Shown here: positions 44,426 to 55,845 of the stretch, piece by piece
Layout: each line of letters starts with the position of its first letter
Numbering within the stretch: position 1 is the first letter of the stretch
Assembly: GCA_964035015.1 (NCBI GenBank)
Contig: CAXIUP010000272.1
Coordinates: 62,001 to 126,000, forward strand
DNA length: 64,000 nucleotides
Direction of reading: 5' to 3'
Source: Corallium rubrum
Lineage: Eukaryota; Cnidaria; Anthozoa; Scleralcyonacea; Coralliidae
Notes under the pieces: generated by a model
Databases searched by the model: none
What the model was told of the DNA's origin: nothing
The model's input: only the letters and a program-made list of their open reading frames with translations
Made by a program: the position numbers and the translations under genes

Positions 44426-47043
44426 GGTAGACTTATGCCTTCTTATAATCTTTTGTTTCTCTGATTGTGTTAATTGAGATGAACATGACAGAAATTGAAT
44501 GTTGTATTGTATTTCCTCACATTTAAGATTGTGTGTGACAATATTGCATACTTTATTAATAACAGAATCAGAATCATTAAATTTTTCAAATAAATTAATT
44601 GTTTGCCTTTCATTGCATGCAACTAAAAAATATTTTGTTGTTTTTTGTTTTTTTAGAAATTTATTATTAATAAATTTAGGTTAATGCGAGGGAGTAAGAG
44701 ATAATGTATCTCCTGCCTCAAAGCGATCATTAAGTGTAGTTCCTGTGACAGGTGAACAAGGTCAGATGCAAAAGCCAGATAAATAAAGTGCATAAAAACA
44801 TGTGCCAAAATGGATAAAGCCGAACCCAAACCTTTATCTAAAGATTCCCCCTTATCAAAACAAAATTCCCCCTTGAAGCAATGATACAAATGAATACGGC
44901 AAGGGTGACGGTGGTCATTCTATCACAGACTCACAGTCAGAGAGCTCACTCAAATCGTTCTGTAAAATAGCAGTTTAAGTTTTTGGGGATTTTTATAATT
45001 CATCATCTGACTTGCATGGTCCCCGGCTTAATGAAATCCAATCGCCTGTCATTTTCAAGCAAACCATCACAACTGAAGGCTCTGGTATGCAACCACAAGA
45101 CCCGCATCAGCGAAAAGTATTTGTGAGTATGTTCCTTGCTTTCCCGTCCCTAGCATATATATACTTGTGTCTTTACATCGCGAGAACTTTGGGATTTCTT
45201 CCTTAAATTTCTTCCTTTATAATACTAGACCTCGAGAATAACTTAATGCGGTCAAATGACTCGGCCGGCTTAATAATACTTGTCGACAGCCACTCCAGTC
45301 TCGGTCAGTCGACGATAAATATAAGGATACAAAAAGAAAGAAAAGAATAGTATATATTTAAATAATGAGGCAATCTCACAACTGTCCGAAACCTTCGATA
45401 TCCTTCAATAGTTCTCAACTAACACGTTAATTTCTGACACTAAACACTTCAACAGTTCAACGCATGATCATGAACGGCATGACTGCCTCATTCGAGGTCT
45501 TATTGTCATTTCATTACCCTCGGCTACAAGCCCAGAAACAACAAACCAAACATAATCTGTTTCTCAAAATATCCAGCAGTTCAAACCCAACTTTAACTCG
45601 TTATGCGGCAGCTACCGTGACCGACGAAGGAATATCACTTTTCACTATCGAAGACCTTCGAAAGTCCTGCTGATGGAAATTATCGAAAAGTACGTCTGTT
45701 GTTTGACATAATTCAAGATATGATACGGAACGGCACAGTGACAGTGCCGCTTCACAATTTTAAAGAAATTTCCGTGCGCGCGCCTTGATAATATTTATAC
45801 CTTGGCGATCGGCGACAGCATGCCTTTCTGAAGAGATTATTCATAATCCGTTTCGGCCCAACGCATATTGGCGTATTGTGGCCTGTTATGAAAACCTGTT
45901 TTCTTCCAAATTAATATTTTAGGCAAAAGTCATTGCAGAGTCCCAGCCTATTAGTTTCTTTCTGTTTCACCCTCTTACGATCTGTTATTGCACAACCCTT
46001 CCCTTTGTTTTTTGCGTGTTTTTCCTGTGTTTTGCTCTGCTTTGCTTTGTCCCCTTTTTCTTGTTTATACCAATATTAGATGACAGTTAATGTTGGAAGC
46101 CAAGGCGGAAGGCCCGTTGCCACGGCGATACACAGAGATTAAAGCAAAGACTCTCCCAAGACACTCACGCAAGTTCAGAACATAACCGCAATTGACGCAA
46201 AGCGCACGGCGTTATTTTTGTTCAGTTCCGCAATAGCCTATTCTATTTTATCCAACATCGTTGATCGATCGTCACCCCTAGACAGTACTCAACGAACCAT
46301 GTGTAAAAATTACAAATCCAATAATAATGACAATAATCAAGAACCAATTTCCTACGTGATGCATACTAACTATAGCTTGAGCTTGGCGTTGTTTCGCAAG
46401 ATATTGACACTCGGCACAAAATTTGTAACATAGTTGCTTTGTGGAGAAGCTGCTGGTTTCGTCTTGGCTCCACCCAACTTTTTCCTGTCATTGGCTTTTC
46501 CCACAGGGTTTTTACCAGCGTCAGGTTTTTTCTGGCCTCCCTGACATTCCAGCATGTAAGCTTTGAGTGTCGGTATTTGCCCAACAGCACCCCGTTCACA
46601 CATCAGTAGTACAACTATAGCGTCAACTGCGGTCATTATAATCCAATATTCATAAATATTTCTACTTTCTAAGTATTACTACATTAAAATAATATACTTT
46701 TACTACTATACAAATCCAAAACCTTCAGTGGGGGAATTATCACTGCGTTCAATTCGTGGCAGGAAGTGCTGTCATCCTTATCACTTCACAGAAGTGCTGT
46801 GCCTCACACACTTCACCCACGTGAAGGATTTGGATGTGGTAAGGCATTTTCTGACCTACAAGTGCTGAGCACCCCTCAGACTTCGTCAATGTCTCTCTCT
46901 AAAATGGGCGATCCCCATTTTAGGCCGCCGGACAGGACACCCTCCTCCCGGTTCAGTTACTTCCTCGCTATCTCCTTTTGCCACAATTCATTACAATCAA
47001 TGCCTCTGTCTCAGTTTGTATAATTAAAATACGACCGTGTTCA
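44426..47043. other. Non-coding interval inside the Helentron
   Basis: Only short frames without recognisable domains are present (for example 46,370-46,636 minus, 88 codons). It probably contains the leader of the Rep gene and unrelated repeat debris. Confidence 0.4.
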
Positions 47044-49291
47044 TTAAGTATTATTTATATGCTGAAAAATGCAACCTAAGCAATAACTTGAAAGCCACAA
47101 CAAAAAAGCAGTATTTTCAGTAGTGCTGTCGACAATTAACCTCTCAAGGACTAGTTTACTAGAAACAGAGGTAGAAGACAATGTCCCTTGGTCTCTTGAG
47201 GTATAAACTACATCAATATCTGCACCATGTATGTTTACTATAGTTGGTAAATAATTACATGTAAACTCATTTCCATCAGTTGAGGCTCCCTGGTAAATGA
47301 ACATGCCATGCTCTGCAACAGCACTCAATGTCAGATCATTCCAGTAACTACAAGCCTTAATAGTAGAAAAGCAGATAGAATAGAGGCACATTGCACTACA
47401 TTGCCGTGAAGAATTTAAATTGTCATTAAATGTCTCATTATGACATGTTGATGAACAGTGACTTAAACTTGATTCACATGTGTTGGTATGCAAAGTTGTA
47501 ATTTCTGCGAACTGTGCAAGAGTAATTTTAACACCTTTAAGCTCAAATAAAAGATCAGGTGTATATAAATTCTGGAAATATTGCACCAAGTTATTTATTG
47601 AATTTACTTCCAACAACACACAAGTGCCACGAACATGAGCCATACCAAATGAATCTCTTGCATGAGAATCAAATATTTTTAGAATACCATTGGGTGTTCT
47701 ATAAATAGCTACAGTAGTACATCCTATTGTTAACAGAAATGAAATATAAGTTTCCTGTAGTAAAGTTTGTATAGCACAATGTAAGGGCATGACATATGGG
47801 ATATTTTCATTTAAGGTAGCATTATGCAGACTACCACTGTAACTTTCACTGAACTCAAGTTGATAATTACTGTTTAGCACTGTAACCATTGTGGGTAATT
47901 CAGTTAGCAATAAATAAGATTGCCCTGACAATCTTGACAATGCAGAATACAATTCATTTCCAAGGTTCGTAATTTGAACTAGATGTTGAGTGAGTTATTG
48001 TGTAAGTCATTGATTTGTTTCTGAAGTTATGTATCAAAGCAGACAAACTCATAGCAACACATTGCTGTCCTGCATTTTGACCAAATACAGCAATATTTCC
48101 TTGACTATAAGGTGCATGAATAGTTTTTCTTGGATCAATGAAGGTGGGACCAGGGTTCTTCTCAATATCTTTCCAAAGGTTAAACTTGCAGTAATTTGTC
48201 TTGTGATTTAAACTCTTGTAAGTACATGTATTAATAGCTACTACTGGATTATTTAAATCTCGTGGTTTCGTAGAGGACCTGTATTTCCTTTTACTAGTTT
48301 TTAAATGAAATGCAGAGGTTTGCGGTGCAGCTGTTTGTTTTCTACACCAACTTGAAGTTGCTTGTAGACGTTTTGTTTTTTTATGTTGGCGTAAAGATGT
48401 ATAAAATACTCGACATGCACTGAACAGCTTTTTACGTTCACGACTAAATGCATACATGAACCGATGAATTTGGGATGATCTGGGTACATTCTTTTTAATC
48501 TGCTTTCGAACAACTTTCCTTAATTTTCTGCTCTTTTGTAAAAGGCGAGAGAGTTTCTTCGCTGGAATTCTACTAGGTTCTCGTTCACGTCGAGCAACAT
48601 GGCGGATACCGTGTCTTATGTCAGTTAATAATAACACGCTCTTCAGATAAACAAACTTTCCATAACGAGATCGACCTCGAGATCGACAGTCGGTTATTGC
48701 AAGAGACACTGAGTTGTCAGCAGATTTAAGTTCTACAGATAACTGGGATGTTTTCGGATTCTCAAATAAATCTGAATGAGGGTTATCCGATACTAGTAAC
48801 ACGCGCTGGGGCTTTGACGACAAGAAATGAACGTACCAGGAAATATCGCACACTATAAGCTGTTGAGCCAGTTGAATCACATGGAGTTTATTTTGCATAA
48901 CTTTATTAACAACACAATACACAATACAGGCAATATAAACAAAGCAAATTATAAATATTAAAGTTACCTCCATATATTCACAAATCTCCCATGTGGCGTT
49001 TACTTCTTGGGTCTCTTCAGATATTAATAATGTCATCACAGAATATCTACCTGTTTCCAACTCGTCTTTGTCATTGTTCGTTGTATTTGCAACAGTCTTC
49101 AGGTTTAGATATTTCGAATAGTATTTTGCAGTATGAGTATAGCATTTTGCAGTATATTTTGCAGTTTTGAGATCGCGGACCAACCCGGTTTGAAATTGCT
49201 CGTCATCTTTTAATGAAGGTCTACCGCGATCGGCGTGTGCATTTGTAAGCGTTGTGAGCATATTTACAATCAAGACAGTTGTCAGCCACAT
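47044..49291 (-). pseudogene. Membrane-2A-cysteine-protease-like protein, one frameshift
   Basis: The first frame (445 codons, 49,291-47,954) opens with a hydrophobic leader MWLTTVLIVNMLTTLTNAHA, possibly a signal peptide. A strong membrane segment follows at about residues 107-129 (VTLIFIICFVYIACIVYCVV), then a highly basic stretch (~225-345), a 2A motif DIEKNPGP (~375-382) and GQQCVAMSLSALI (~409), a likely catalytic Cys. A one-base shift near 47,975 separates it from the second frame (to 47,044), which holds IFDSHARDSFG, a likely catalytic His/Asp motif. The Cys...DSHxRD pattern resembles papain-fold viral tegument-type (C76-like) deubiquitinating proteases. The frame lies upstream of Rep on the same strand, divergent from the RPA gene. 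No equivalent role in Helitron movement is established. Confidence 0.72.
48146..48169 (-). other. 2A ribosome-skipping motif
   Basis: The minus strand encodes DIEKNPGP, an exact match to the D(V/I)ExNPGP consensus at which the ribosome skips the G-P bond. It falls between the basic region and the protease-like domain, so it would release them as separate polypeptides. Confidence 0.8.
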
Positions 49292-49869
49292 TTCTGATCA
49301 ACTACTGATGAATCACTTTCAAAATCTAGGAATACAGTCAGAGAGCGAATTGAGCCAACTCGATCAAAGCACCATCAAAGCTAATATTATCAAAGGTATT
49401 AAAGCTGTCAACATGCCTCGTGGTTCGCAAAGTGTGATGGGAAGTATTACGCAATATAAATTGCACATTCGCGAAATAATAAAAACTAGATCAAAGGCAA
49501 CAGCGAATAAATAAGGAAAAGAAGGGTCTGCTGGCAGTAGCTGTCCAAAAGCGTGGAAGTAGCTAGAACACGTCAATAGAAAGTATCAAATTTTAATAGG
49601 CAACTTTTGCAAATTTGTATTTGACCACGATTTGACTTGCAAATGATTTATTATGTTAAATAGTGACGTCATCACGACGGAGCGCTATTTGGGCATGCTC
49701 TTTTGCAGGTCTTTCATCAAACCCACGCAGGAAACGCGCGATTTTTTGTTATTGTAAGTTTGTTTTAAAGACGGCGTGAGAACGGTTAAATGTGATTGGT
49801 TTAGGTTACTGCTCACAAATCGCAGTGAATCGTGTGTGAGAAAGCGGTTAAACTTTAATATACGTAAAA
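49292..49869. promoter_or_regulatory. Divergent intergenic region
   Basis: 578 bp separate the two head-to-head genes, the minus-strand protease frame and the plus-strand RPA-like gene. The region probably holds both promoters. No specific promoter element could be assigned. Confidence 0.45.
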
Positions 49870-51066
49870 ATGCAAAAACGGAATACAAAGTCCCCAAAAA
49901 AAACCAGCAGTGAAAAGGTATCTAGTGCTGTGACAATGGAAGGAGGAGCTGTTTCAGCCGAGGTTTCAGCGGGAGAGTCGGTCAGTGGAAAGAGAGCCGG
50001 AGGTTTAATTGGTTATGTGCAGAACTTGTCACCTCCAAAAAGAAACAAAAAAGACACGTTAAATTATTCCACATTTCAGTTGCAAATGGCAACAGGTAAA
50101 GTTAAGGAGGGTCTATGCTTCTCCTCGACCAAGAGACGCCTGCTTGAAGAAAAACAGTCGACGCGAACGGCACTTAAACTTATGGGGTATACATCGACTG
50201 CAACGGGAGAGAGGTTTGTCGTAAATGATATGACATTGATATCAACGCCCAATGCACTCGAATATTCATTCCAGTTCTCAGATGAACTTTCTTCAAAAAA
50301 GTCGCAAACAAAAACCTTGAAAGAAGTGGCTGAACAAGGTTTAGATATGGAACTTGTCACTGTTTGCGTGAAAGTTCTCACCGTTGAACCAGTAAAAATC
50401 GTTGGCATGGACAAGTTGAAACTGGTAAATGCCGTGATCGCTGATCGTAGTGCAACCGTTCCTCTTGAGATTTGGGAAAATCAAGTCGACGCCATATCCT
50501 GCTCTGGAATGTACAGAATGGAAAATTTGCGAGTGCGAAATCGAAATGGTGTGAAGATGCTCGGTACAACCAAGGAAACATCAGTAGATCAAATAGCCAA
50601 TGATGATTTGCAGAAGCTTTGTTGCAATAGCAAGACTGTCGATGTAGCCCCCACCAGATCCGTCAAGGTTGCTAACATTAACTACATTGAACGACTAGAA
50701 GAATTTAAGAAGTGTTGTAATTGCAAGAAGAAAATCATCCAAGCTTCTACGACCAACAGTGGTATCATCTGTTGCGACAAATGTCAATGTGTCATGAAAA
50801 GCGAGAATTGTGAAAATGGCGTTTGGGCAAAACTCGTAGTTATCGTGGATGGAGAGAATGTTCAGCTTATCTTGTTTGAAGAGGTCCTTAAGTCGTTTTG
50901 CAAAGGCAAACTTCCAAGTGTAGATCAGTTGCACGAGAAGCTTTTATTGGAAAGTAATTTAGAGATAACGTACAATAGAAACAGTAAGATTGTAAGTTCT
51001 ATGTCGACATATCTTCATGACATGACGATAGCTGTAAATCAGTCTGACTATGGCGGGTCTGCCTAA
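49870..51066 (+). CDS. RPA70-like single-strand DNA-binding protein
   Basis: This 398-residue frame begins at ATG with a Lys/Ser-rich leader and is intact. At least two OB-fold-like regions can be seen: about 125-240, with TVCVKVLTVEPVKIVGMDKL, VIADRSATVPLEIWE and a second stretch to GTTKETSVDQI, and one near 270-370. The latter includes a zinc ribbon, CCNCKKK (~281) and CCDKCQC (~302), as in the C-terminal OB of RPA70. RPA-like genes are known cargo of Helitrons in plants and some animals; here it would coat the displaced strand during rolling-circle replication. It is the only Helentron gene here without disabling mutations. It is transcribed away from the other Helentron genes. Confidence 0.85.
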   Translation: MQKRNTKSPKKTSSEKVSSAVTMEGGAVSAEVSAGESVSGKRAGGLIGYVQNLSPPKRNKKDTLNYSTFQLQMATGKVKEGLCFSSTKRRLLEEKQSTRTALKLMGYTSTATGERFVVNDMTLISTPNALEYSFQFSDELSSKKSQTKTLKEVAEQGLDMELVTVCVKVLTVEPVKIVGMDKLKLVNAVIADRSATVPLEIWENQVDAISCSGMYRMENLRVRNRNGVKMLGTTKETSVDQIANDDLQKLCCNSKTVDVAPTRSVKVANINYIERLEEFKKCCNCKKKIIQASTTNSGIICCDKCQCVMKSENCENGVWAKLVVIVDGENVQLILFEEVLKSFCKGKLPSVDQLHEKLLLESNLEITYNRNSKIVSSMSTYLHDMTIAVNQSDYGGSA

Positions 51067-51649
51067 ACAAATGCTATTATATAGTTCGATATAATATGTA
51101 TTACTTTATATTTTGATATTGAGTTACATTTTGATATTGAGTTACAATTTGTAGTTAAATTTTGACATTGATGTTTACACTGTTAAATTACACTGTTAAA
51201 GTCACAATATGTGGCCATATGTACTAATGAACCACTTGTCTGGGGTTCCTTATCTAGGCTACTGGTATTGAGTTACAATTTGTAGTTAAATTGTGACATT
51301 GATCTGTTCAGGTTACAATATGTGGCCATATGTACTGACGAACCAGTCATCTGGGGTCCCTTATATAGGCTACTGATTTGATTATTTGTATGTGGATACA
51401 ATTACATGTATGTTCAAATTATTCCAATGTTGGTATTTTGTTGTCTGAGCCAGGTAAAGACCTGGACAACATGTAGTATGTTTATGGAAAACTAGTGATT
51501 GACTGATCTGTATCGCATAAGCTGTAGCATGGCAAAAGCAATGAGGTTATGCGAGTTTACTTCATGCTTTTGTTATATAATTTACCACCATGCAAGCTTT
51601 CTTTTGGTGTCAAAAGAACACAGATAACTGCAATTTATAAATTTGAACA
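51067..51649. repeat. RPA 3' flank with a ~130-bp direct duplication
   Basis: ATGTGGCCATATGTACT...ATAGGCTACTG occurs twice (about 51,210-51,265 and 51,320-51,375), together with a preceding GAGTTACAATTTGTAGTTAAATT-type segment. No gene is present. Confidence 0.65.
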
Positions 51650-53770
51650 TGACTGGAAGTGCTAGCTCTTCACATTTTTTGTCAATCATTAGTGACACAG
51701 GATTATTTTTTCCAAATGCGACATTGTAAGTCATTCTCTAATTATTAACAGTTTTCCTTATTTTGTTGCATTGTAACAGTATAATCTGGTAATGCAGACT
51801 AAAAATATCTCCCCAGTTGGTTGTCTAGAAACTCATTCAAAGTGCCATCCTTTTCTTCAGTATATTAAATAATTTGTCATTTATATGTAGTTTACAGGTA
51901 TCTGTTGCAGTATTTTCATCTTTATGATATTATACTCGACAGGGCTGCCAAGAGAAATTTTGGGGCCCTAGCCAAAAAATATTTGTCGGCCCCTACCCCC
52001 CTTCATGTTTGTCTTAGTTTATGAAACCATAGAAGAGACCGATGGAGTGAATTGAAAACACTATAGACAGCCCTGTGACAGTAATAACAAAGCCATAAAG
52101 GATGCAATGGCACCAATATACTGTAGCTGTACAGAAGCCATGACAGTGACCATCAATACTAAGATTTAGGTTATTAATTATTATAGAACTGACTTTATTG
52201 TTCAATAGTTCAGATGTTTCTTTTGCTTTGTTTCATTAAAAATAGGCCACATTTGACCGTGGGCCCCTGGTTAATGACCAGGCTGACCCCACCTTGTCAG
52301 GCCTGACCTGATCTTTCAGGTGGCTGTGGTAAAACCTTACATGTTTTATCACATGTGTTCAACACACACATTACAAATTGCTTCCTTATATCTGTAATTT
52401 CTGCCTGAGGTATAAGAATGTTCCCTGGTATTTTCAGGCAAATACTGCATTAACATGTGTACCATATAATCTTATAACTGTACTGCAAGATTTGGTAATT
52501 TATCAGATGTAAACTGTTGTCCATGACTTAAGGTTTCCTGGAAAAACAAGTCACCATGCTCTGCAATGGCATTTAATGCCAGATCATTCTCAGCCTCCTA
52601 ATGCAGATGTTGTGAGCCGCTTCAGTACATCATTCCAGGAGTGAGATAATTTAATAACAGATATTAAAACAGATTGAATAAAAACACATTGCAGATGCAT
52701 ATCAGATGTCAACAAATGGCAAGTAAAGTAGTATTTTCTTCAATTGTGTGACAGCAATTGTAACACATACCTCTAAGCTCGAATAAAACATCCCCAAAAA
52801 GTGTGTTTCTATCCTTCACTTTGCAAAGGCAGCATTTCACTTCTGATAAGAACTCCTAGTTGTTAACATTTTTTACCAATTTATAACTTGTAAACTTAAC
52901 TTAATTAAGCCAATGGCTGCAATGTCATATCTATCATTAGACAACCCAGTGAAGTTATAGTAGGCAACCACGTGAAGTTAGCTGCCAGTTCGCCAGCCGT
53001 TTAGTGAAAAGGTGGATTGAACGAGCTACAAGACCGGCAAAACATTGGTCGTTTAATACTATTAATCTAGACGTGTAAACAATTCGACATATAGACAAAT
53101 AGTACATGTTTATCAGTATTTTTTGCATTATTTGGTGCTTATTACTTGCGTTTTGTAGTTGTTAGACCAAATAGTAAGCGGTTTAATACTTGGTATTAAA
53201 GCAGTATATTACCTAGACGATCAACAACAAGCGAAGTTAGCGAACGTACCAAGGAACTATTAAAATGCACACTCAATGAAATTATATTATTAAAGCTAGT
53301 GAAGCAGTTGAATCAAATGGAGTTTATGTCGCATAACCTTATTAACACAACAATACATAATCCAGGCAATAACAAAGGAAATTACATACGCTGCTTCTCG
53401 CCAATAGTTAAGCCCGGTTAAACGGGGTTTATATTACTAAACTTGAGTCTCTTCAGCACGAAATGTCAACACAGCATATTTACCCTTTGCAACTTGTTGT
53501 TCATGTCTCGCTCATCTTGTAGATAGCTTCCAGTAGTCAGCAGGTTATCAGATTGTGAGAATGAGTAATACTTAAATCGTTTATATTAAATCAGTTTGTC
53601 TTGATCGGCGAGACGGCGGAATATTAACCCAGATCGAAATATAAATAGCTCAGCATCTTTTAATTAGTGTAGATTTACAGCCATCAATGTCTGCAGTTGT
53701 AAGCGTAGTGAGCATATTTAACATTAACGCAGTTGTCAGCCCGCTTGTTGATCTTCTCAGTAAAAGCTTC
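51650..53770 (-). pseudogene. Decayed second Helentron segment
   Basis: Collinear remnants of the Helentron lie here in the same orientation. 51,658-51,720 matches 43,080-43,150 and 52,310-52,385 matches 43,550-43,625 (Rep N-terminus). 52,550-52,590 matches 47,300-47,345 (protease). 53,300-53,390 matches 48,870-48,955 (membrane segment), and 53,690-53,740 matches 49,235-49,285. The last encodes GLTTALMLNMLTTLTTADID, close to the leader of the intact-copy protein. Large internal deletions and many lesions show it is older than the copy at 38.6-51.1 kb. Confidence 0.8.
51943..52309. mobile_element. Possible hAT-like MITE in the decayed copy
   Basis: CAGGGCTGCCAAG at the left and CTTGTCAGGCCTG at the right are imperfect inverted ends. 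The insert interrupts homology to the Helentron exactly before the GATCTTTCAGG match. An 8-bp duplication was not confirmed. Confidence 0.45.
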
Positions 53771-53907
53771 AACAGCACTTGACGACAGTCAAGACTGTGG
53801 TCAAGCAATAGCGAACAGAGCGTGGTTTCGCAAAGCCTATCGGGATGATGCAATAATTGCTGTTTGTCGACCCGACGAAAAATAAGACAGGAAAGCCACC
53901 GAAACCT

Positions 53908-53940
53908 AGACTCGGCTACCACAGGTAGCCCGAGTAATTA
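53908..53940 (-). repeat. Helentron 5' terminus
   Basis: On the minus strand TAATTACTCGGGCTACC is followed by TGTGGTAGCCGAGT, giving a hairpin. ACTCGGGCTA is the inverted partner of TAGCCCGAGT near the 3' end. Confidence 0.75.
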
Positions 53941-53943
53941 ATA

Positions 53944-54039
53944 ATGGAACAAATCAGAAACGAATTAGATGTTTACAACAAAGAAGGATTTGGTTGTGCT
54001 GTGCAACGTGTGATTCGTTACAACTGGAGAAAAGCTTGA
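53944..54039 (+). CDS. 31-codon conserved frame, right arm
   Basis: MEQIRNELDVYNKEGFGCAV and onward, ending RYNWRKA. It is a sister of the 35,733-35,837 frame. Differences include D/E and I/V changes and a shortened end. The reading frame is open upstream into 36,270-36,375, across the Helentron. Function unknown. Confidence 0.3.
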   Translation: MEQIRNELDVYNKEGFGCAVQRVIRYNWRKA

Positions 54040-55535
54040 AGTGAGAAATCAACATTATTTGTTGTTTAGTGGTTAACGATTTCCCTCTCAAATGTTTCCT
54101 ATTCTATACTACCTTATGATGCATTCTCCGTGGTTTAGTGTTTTGCATTCTGCAGTATTACTGTAAACTTCTATAACTGTTGTGTGTAACAATTATCTGG
54201 ATCAATTAGATACAACTATCATCCTTGGTTGGGTTTTTCCCCCGATTTTTTAACAAACAGTCTTGTTTCCTTTTATACTTTATACTGTACTTGTAGTATC
54301 CCAAATTTTATAAAATTGTTAACAAAGCTAGCTTAAAATTTATTATTCAATAACAATCTTGTATTTTTCTTTATAATTAAGGTGAATGAAAAATTGAGAT
54401 AATTTATTGGATTGCCTCCAGAATCTGTTGATAAATTTGGTATATAACTGGACTGGTCAAATATTTCTATTTTATCAAATAAAGGGTATTTCCTGTATCC
54501 TCAATATATATGTAAATAAGAACTTGAATAAATTAAAATGTCTTGTCTCAATATTGATCTTGGTCACTTCTATTCAATCAGGGGCATTGTTACCATTTTA
54601 ACATTGGTCCAACATTTTTGCAGTGAAGCAACCCCCCCTCCCCCCCCCCCTGCCAAGAAAACATCAACTTTGGCCATTTAGAGATGGCATCAGAAAAGTT
54701 ACTGTATTAAGGTAGACATGAATGAACTATAAGACAGACAATGTCCAGCCCAAGGGTGTCTGTCTTAGACATAGTTCATGGCACTCAAAGGCAAACGGAT
54801 GAATAATAGTATTTGGATTGTATAATAATATGCAAGATAATACTTCTGTGTTAAAATTTTATTAATTACGTCCACAATTATTATGCATTGCCTTATGTAA
54901 TTATACAACATGACAACATGCAAAACTTCAAACTACATATTATTTGAATGTTATTTAGTAAAAGAGAATCCATCAATTTATCATTGTAAAAATCCAGTTC
55001 AGACTGGTGCTCGTGCCTGGGCACTCAGTCTGAACACCACCAAAGTAAGTTCTTCCAACACTTACATCTGTACTGTATCTCTTCACTTCCTGTAAAAAAT
55101 ACAATGTGATATGGAGTTAACTCTTCCATGTCTTAAGAGTTGACTGTACAGCCAATACCTAACTATTGTATTCACTTCATGGGTACAAACCAAGGGGTGG
55201 ACACAGGGCACATGCCACACCCCCCCCAACCACTTGGAGTCCCCCTTTATAATTTTGCAACAAAAAAGACCTTTATCAGAAGACCTTTATCAGAAAACCT
55301 TTATCAGAAGACATGTGCCTCAAGGGTCATTTTAAAACTCTGCCCTGAAACAAGGTACTTTTGAAAGTGTACACTTCCCCCTGGCACCCGATCAGCTTGC
55401 TTCCACATCACTGACTCAGTCGAAATGGACAACTAGGGCAAAAGGGATAATAAGTATTTGTATACTGAAAAACAATACGAACAACAAATTATAACAAATT
55501 AGCAAAAAATAAAAAAATACTACAACTACAATATA

Positions 55536-55845
55536 ACTTATTGGATTCATCTAAGCCCGATATGGCAAAATATTTAAGTCGAAAGTTCAATATTGGGCGA
55601 GACCGAAGGTCGAGCCTAATATTAAAATTTGAGACTTAAATATTTTCCATATCGGGCGAAGATGAATCCAATAGGTGTTTTATTACATCGAACAAATAAT
55701 CGTGCAATTGATAAGTAAATATACCTTGTCCACCTGTCCAAAGGTAGCTGCCCAATATGTAGTTGTCCTACATCGTAAAATATTGGGCTGGCACGTGACG
55801 CTAATGTAGACATTTGATTGGACGATTATTTGTGAGGGTATAATA
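55536..55845. mobile_element. ~310-bp palindromic MITE, copy 2
   Basis: This sequence is absent from the left palindrome arm, where CTACAACTACAATATA continues directly. ATATA flanks both ends as a probable target-site duplication. It has inverted ends with ATTGGATTCATCT/AGATGAATCCAAT and is a close relative of 684-2,190. Unlike that copy it has GCAATTGATAAG where the satellite sits, so it is the empty form. Confidence 0.8.

Larger units (their letters stand above)
36376..53940 (-). mobile_element. Helentron (Helitron-like element with endonuclease), 17.6 kb
   Basis: The left palindrome arm supplies the empty site: on the minus strand CCATTAT|TTGTAACAT. Relative to it, the insert begins TAATTACTCGGGCTAC and ends GAACGCCTGAGCAGGCGTCTTG, so it sits exactly between T and T. 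The 5' motif ACTCGGGCTA is repeated inverted (TAGCCCGAGT) just inside the 3' end and followed by a terminal hairpin. This is the asymmetric-inverted-repeat plus 3' hairpin arrangement of Helentrons. Genes: broken Rep-helicase-endonuclease, 2A/protease frame and RPA-like protein, plus a decayed second Helentron segment. It lies within the right palindrome arm. Confidence 0.88.

Noticed and set aside
47044-49291. Integrated herpesvirus gene
   Set aside because: Only short protease motifs are reminiscent; position, 2A motif and a decayed sister copy tie it to the Helentron.
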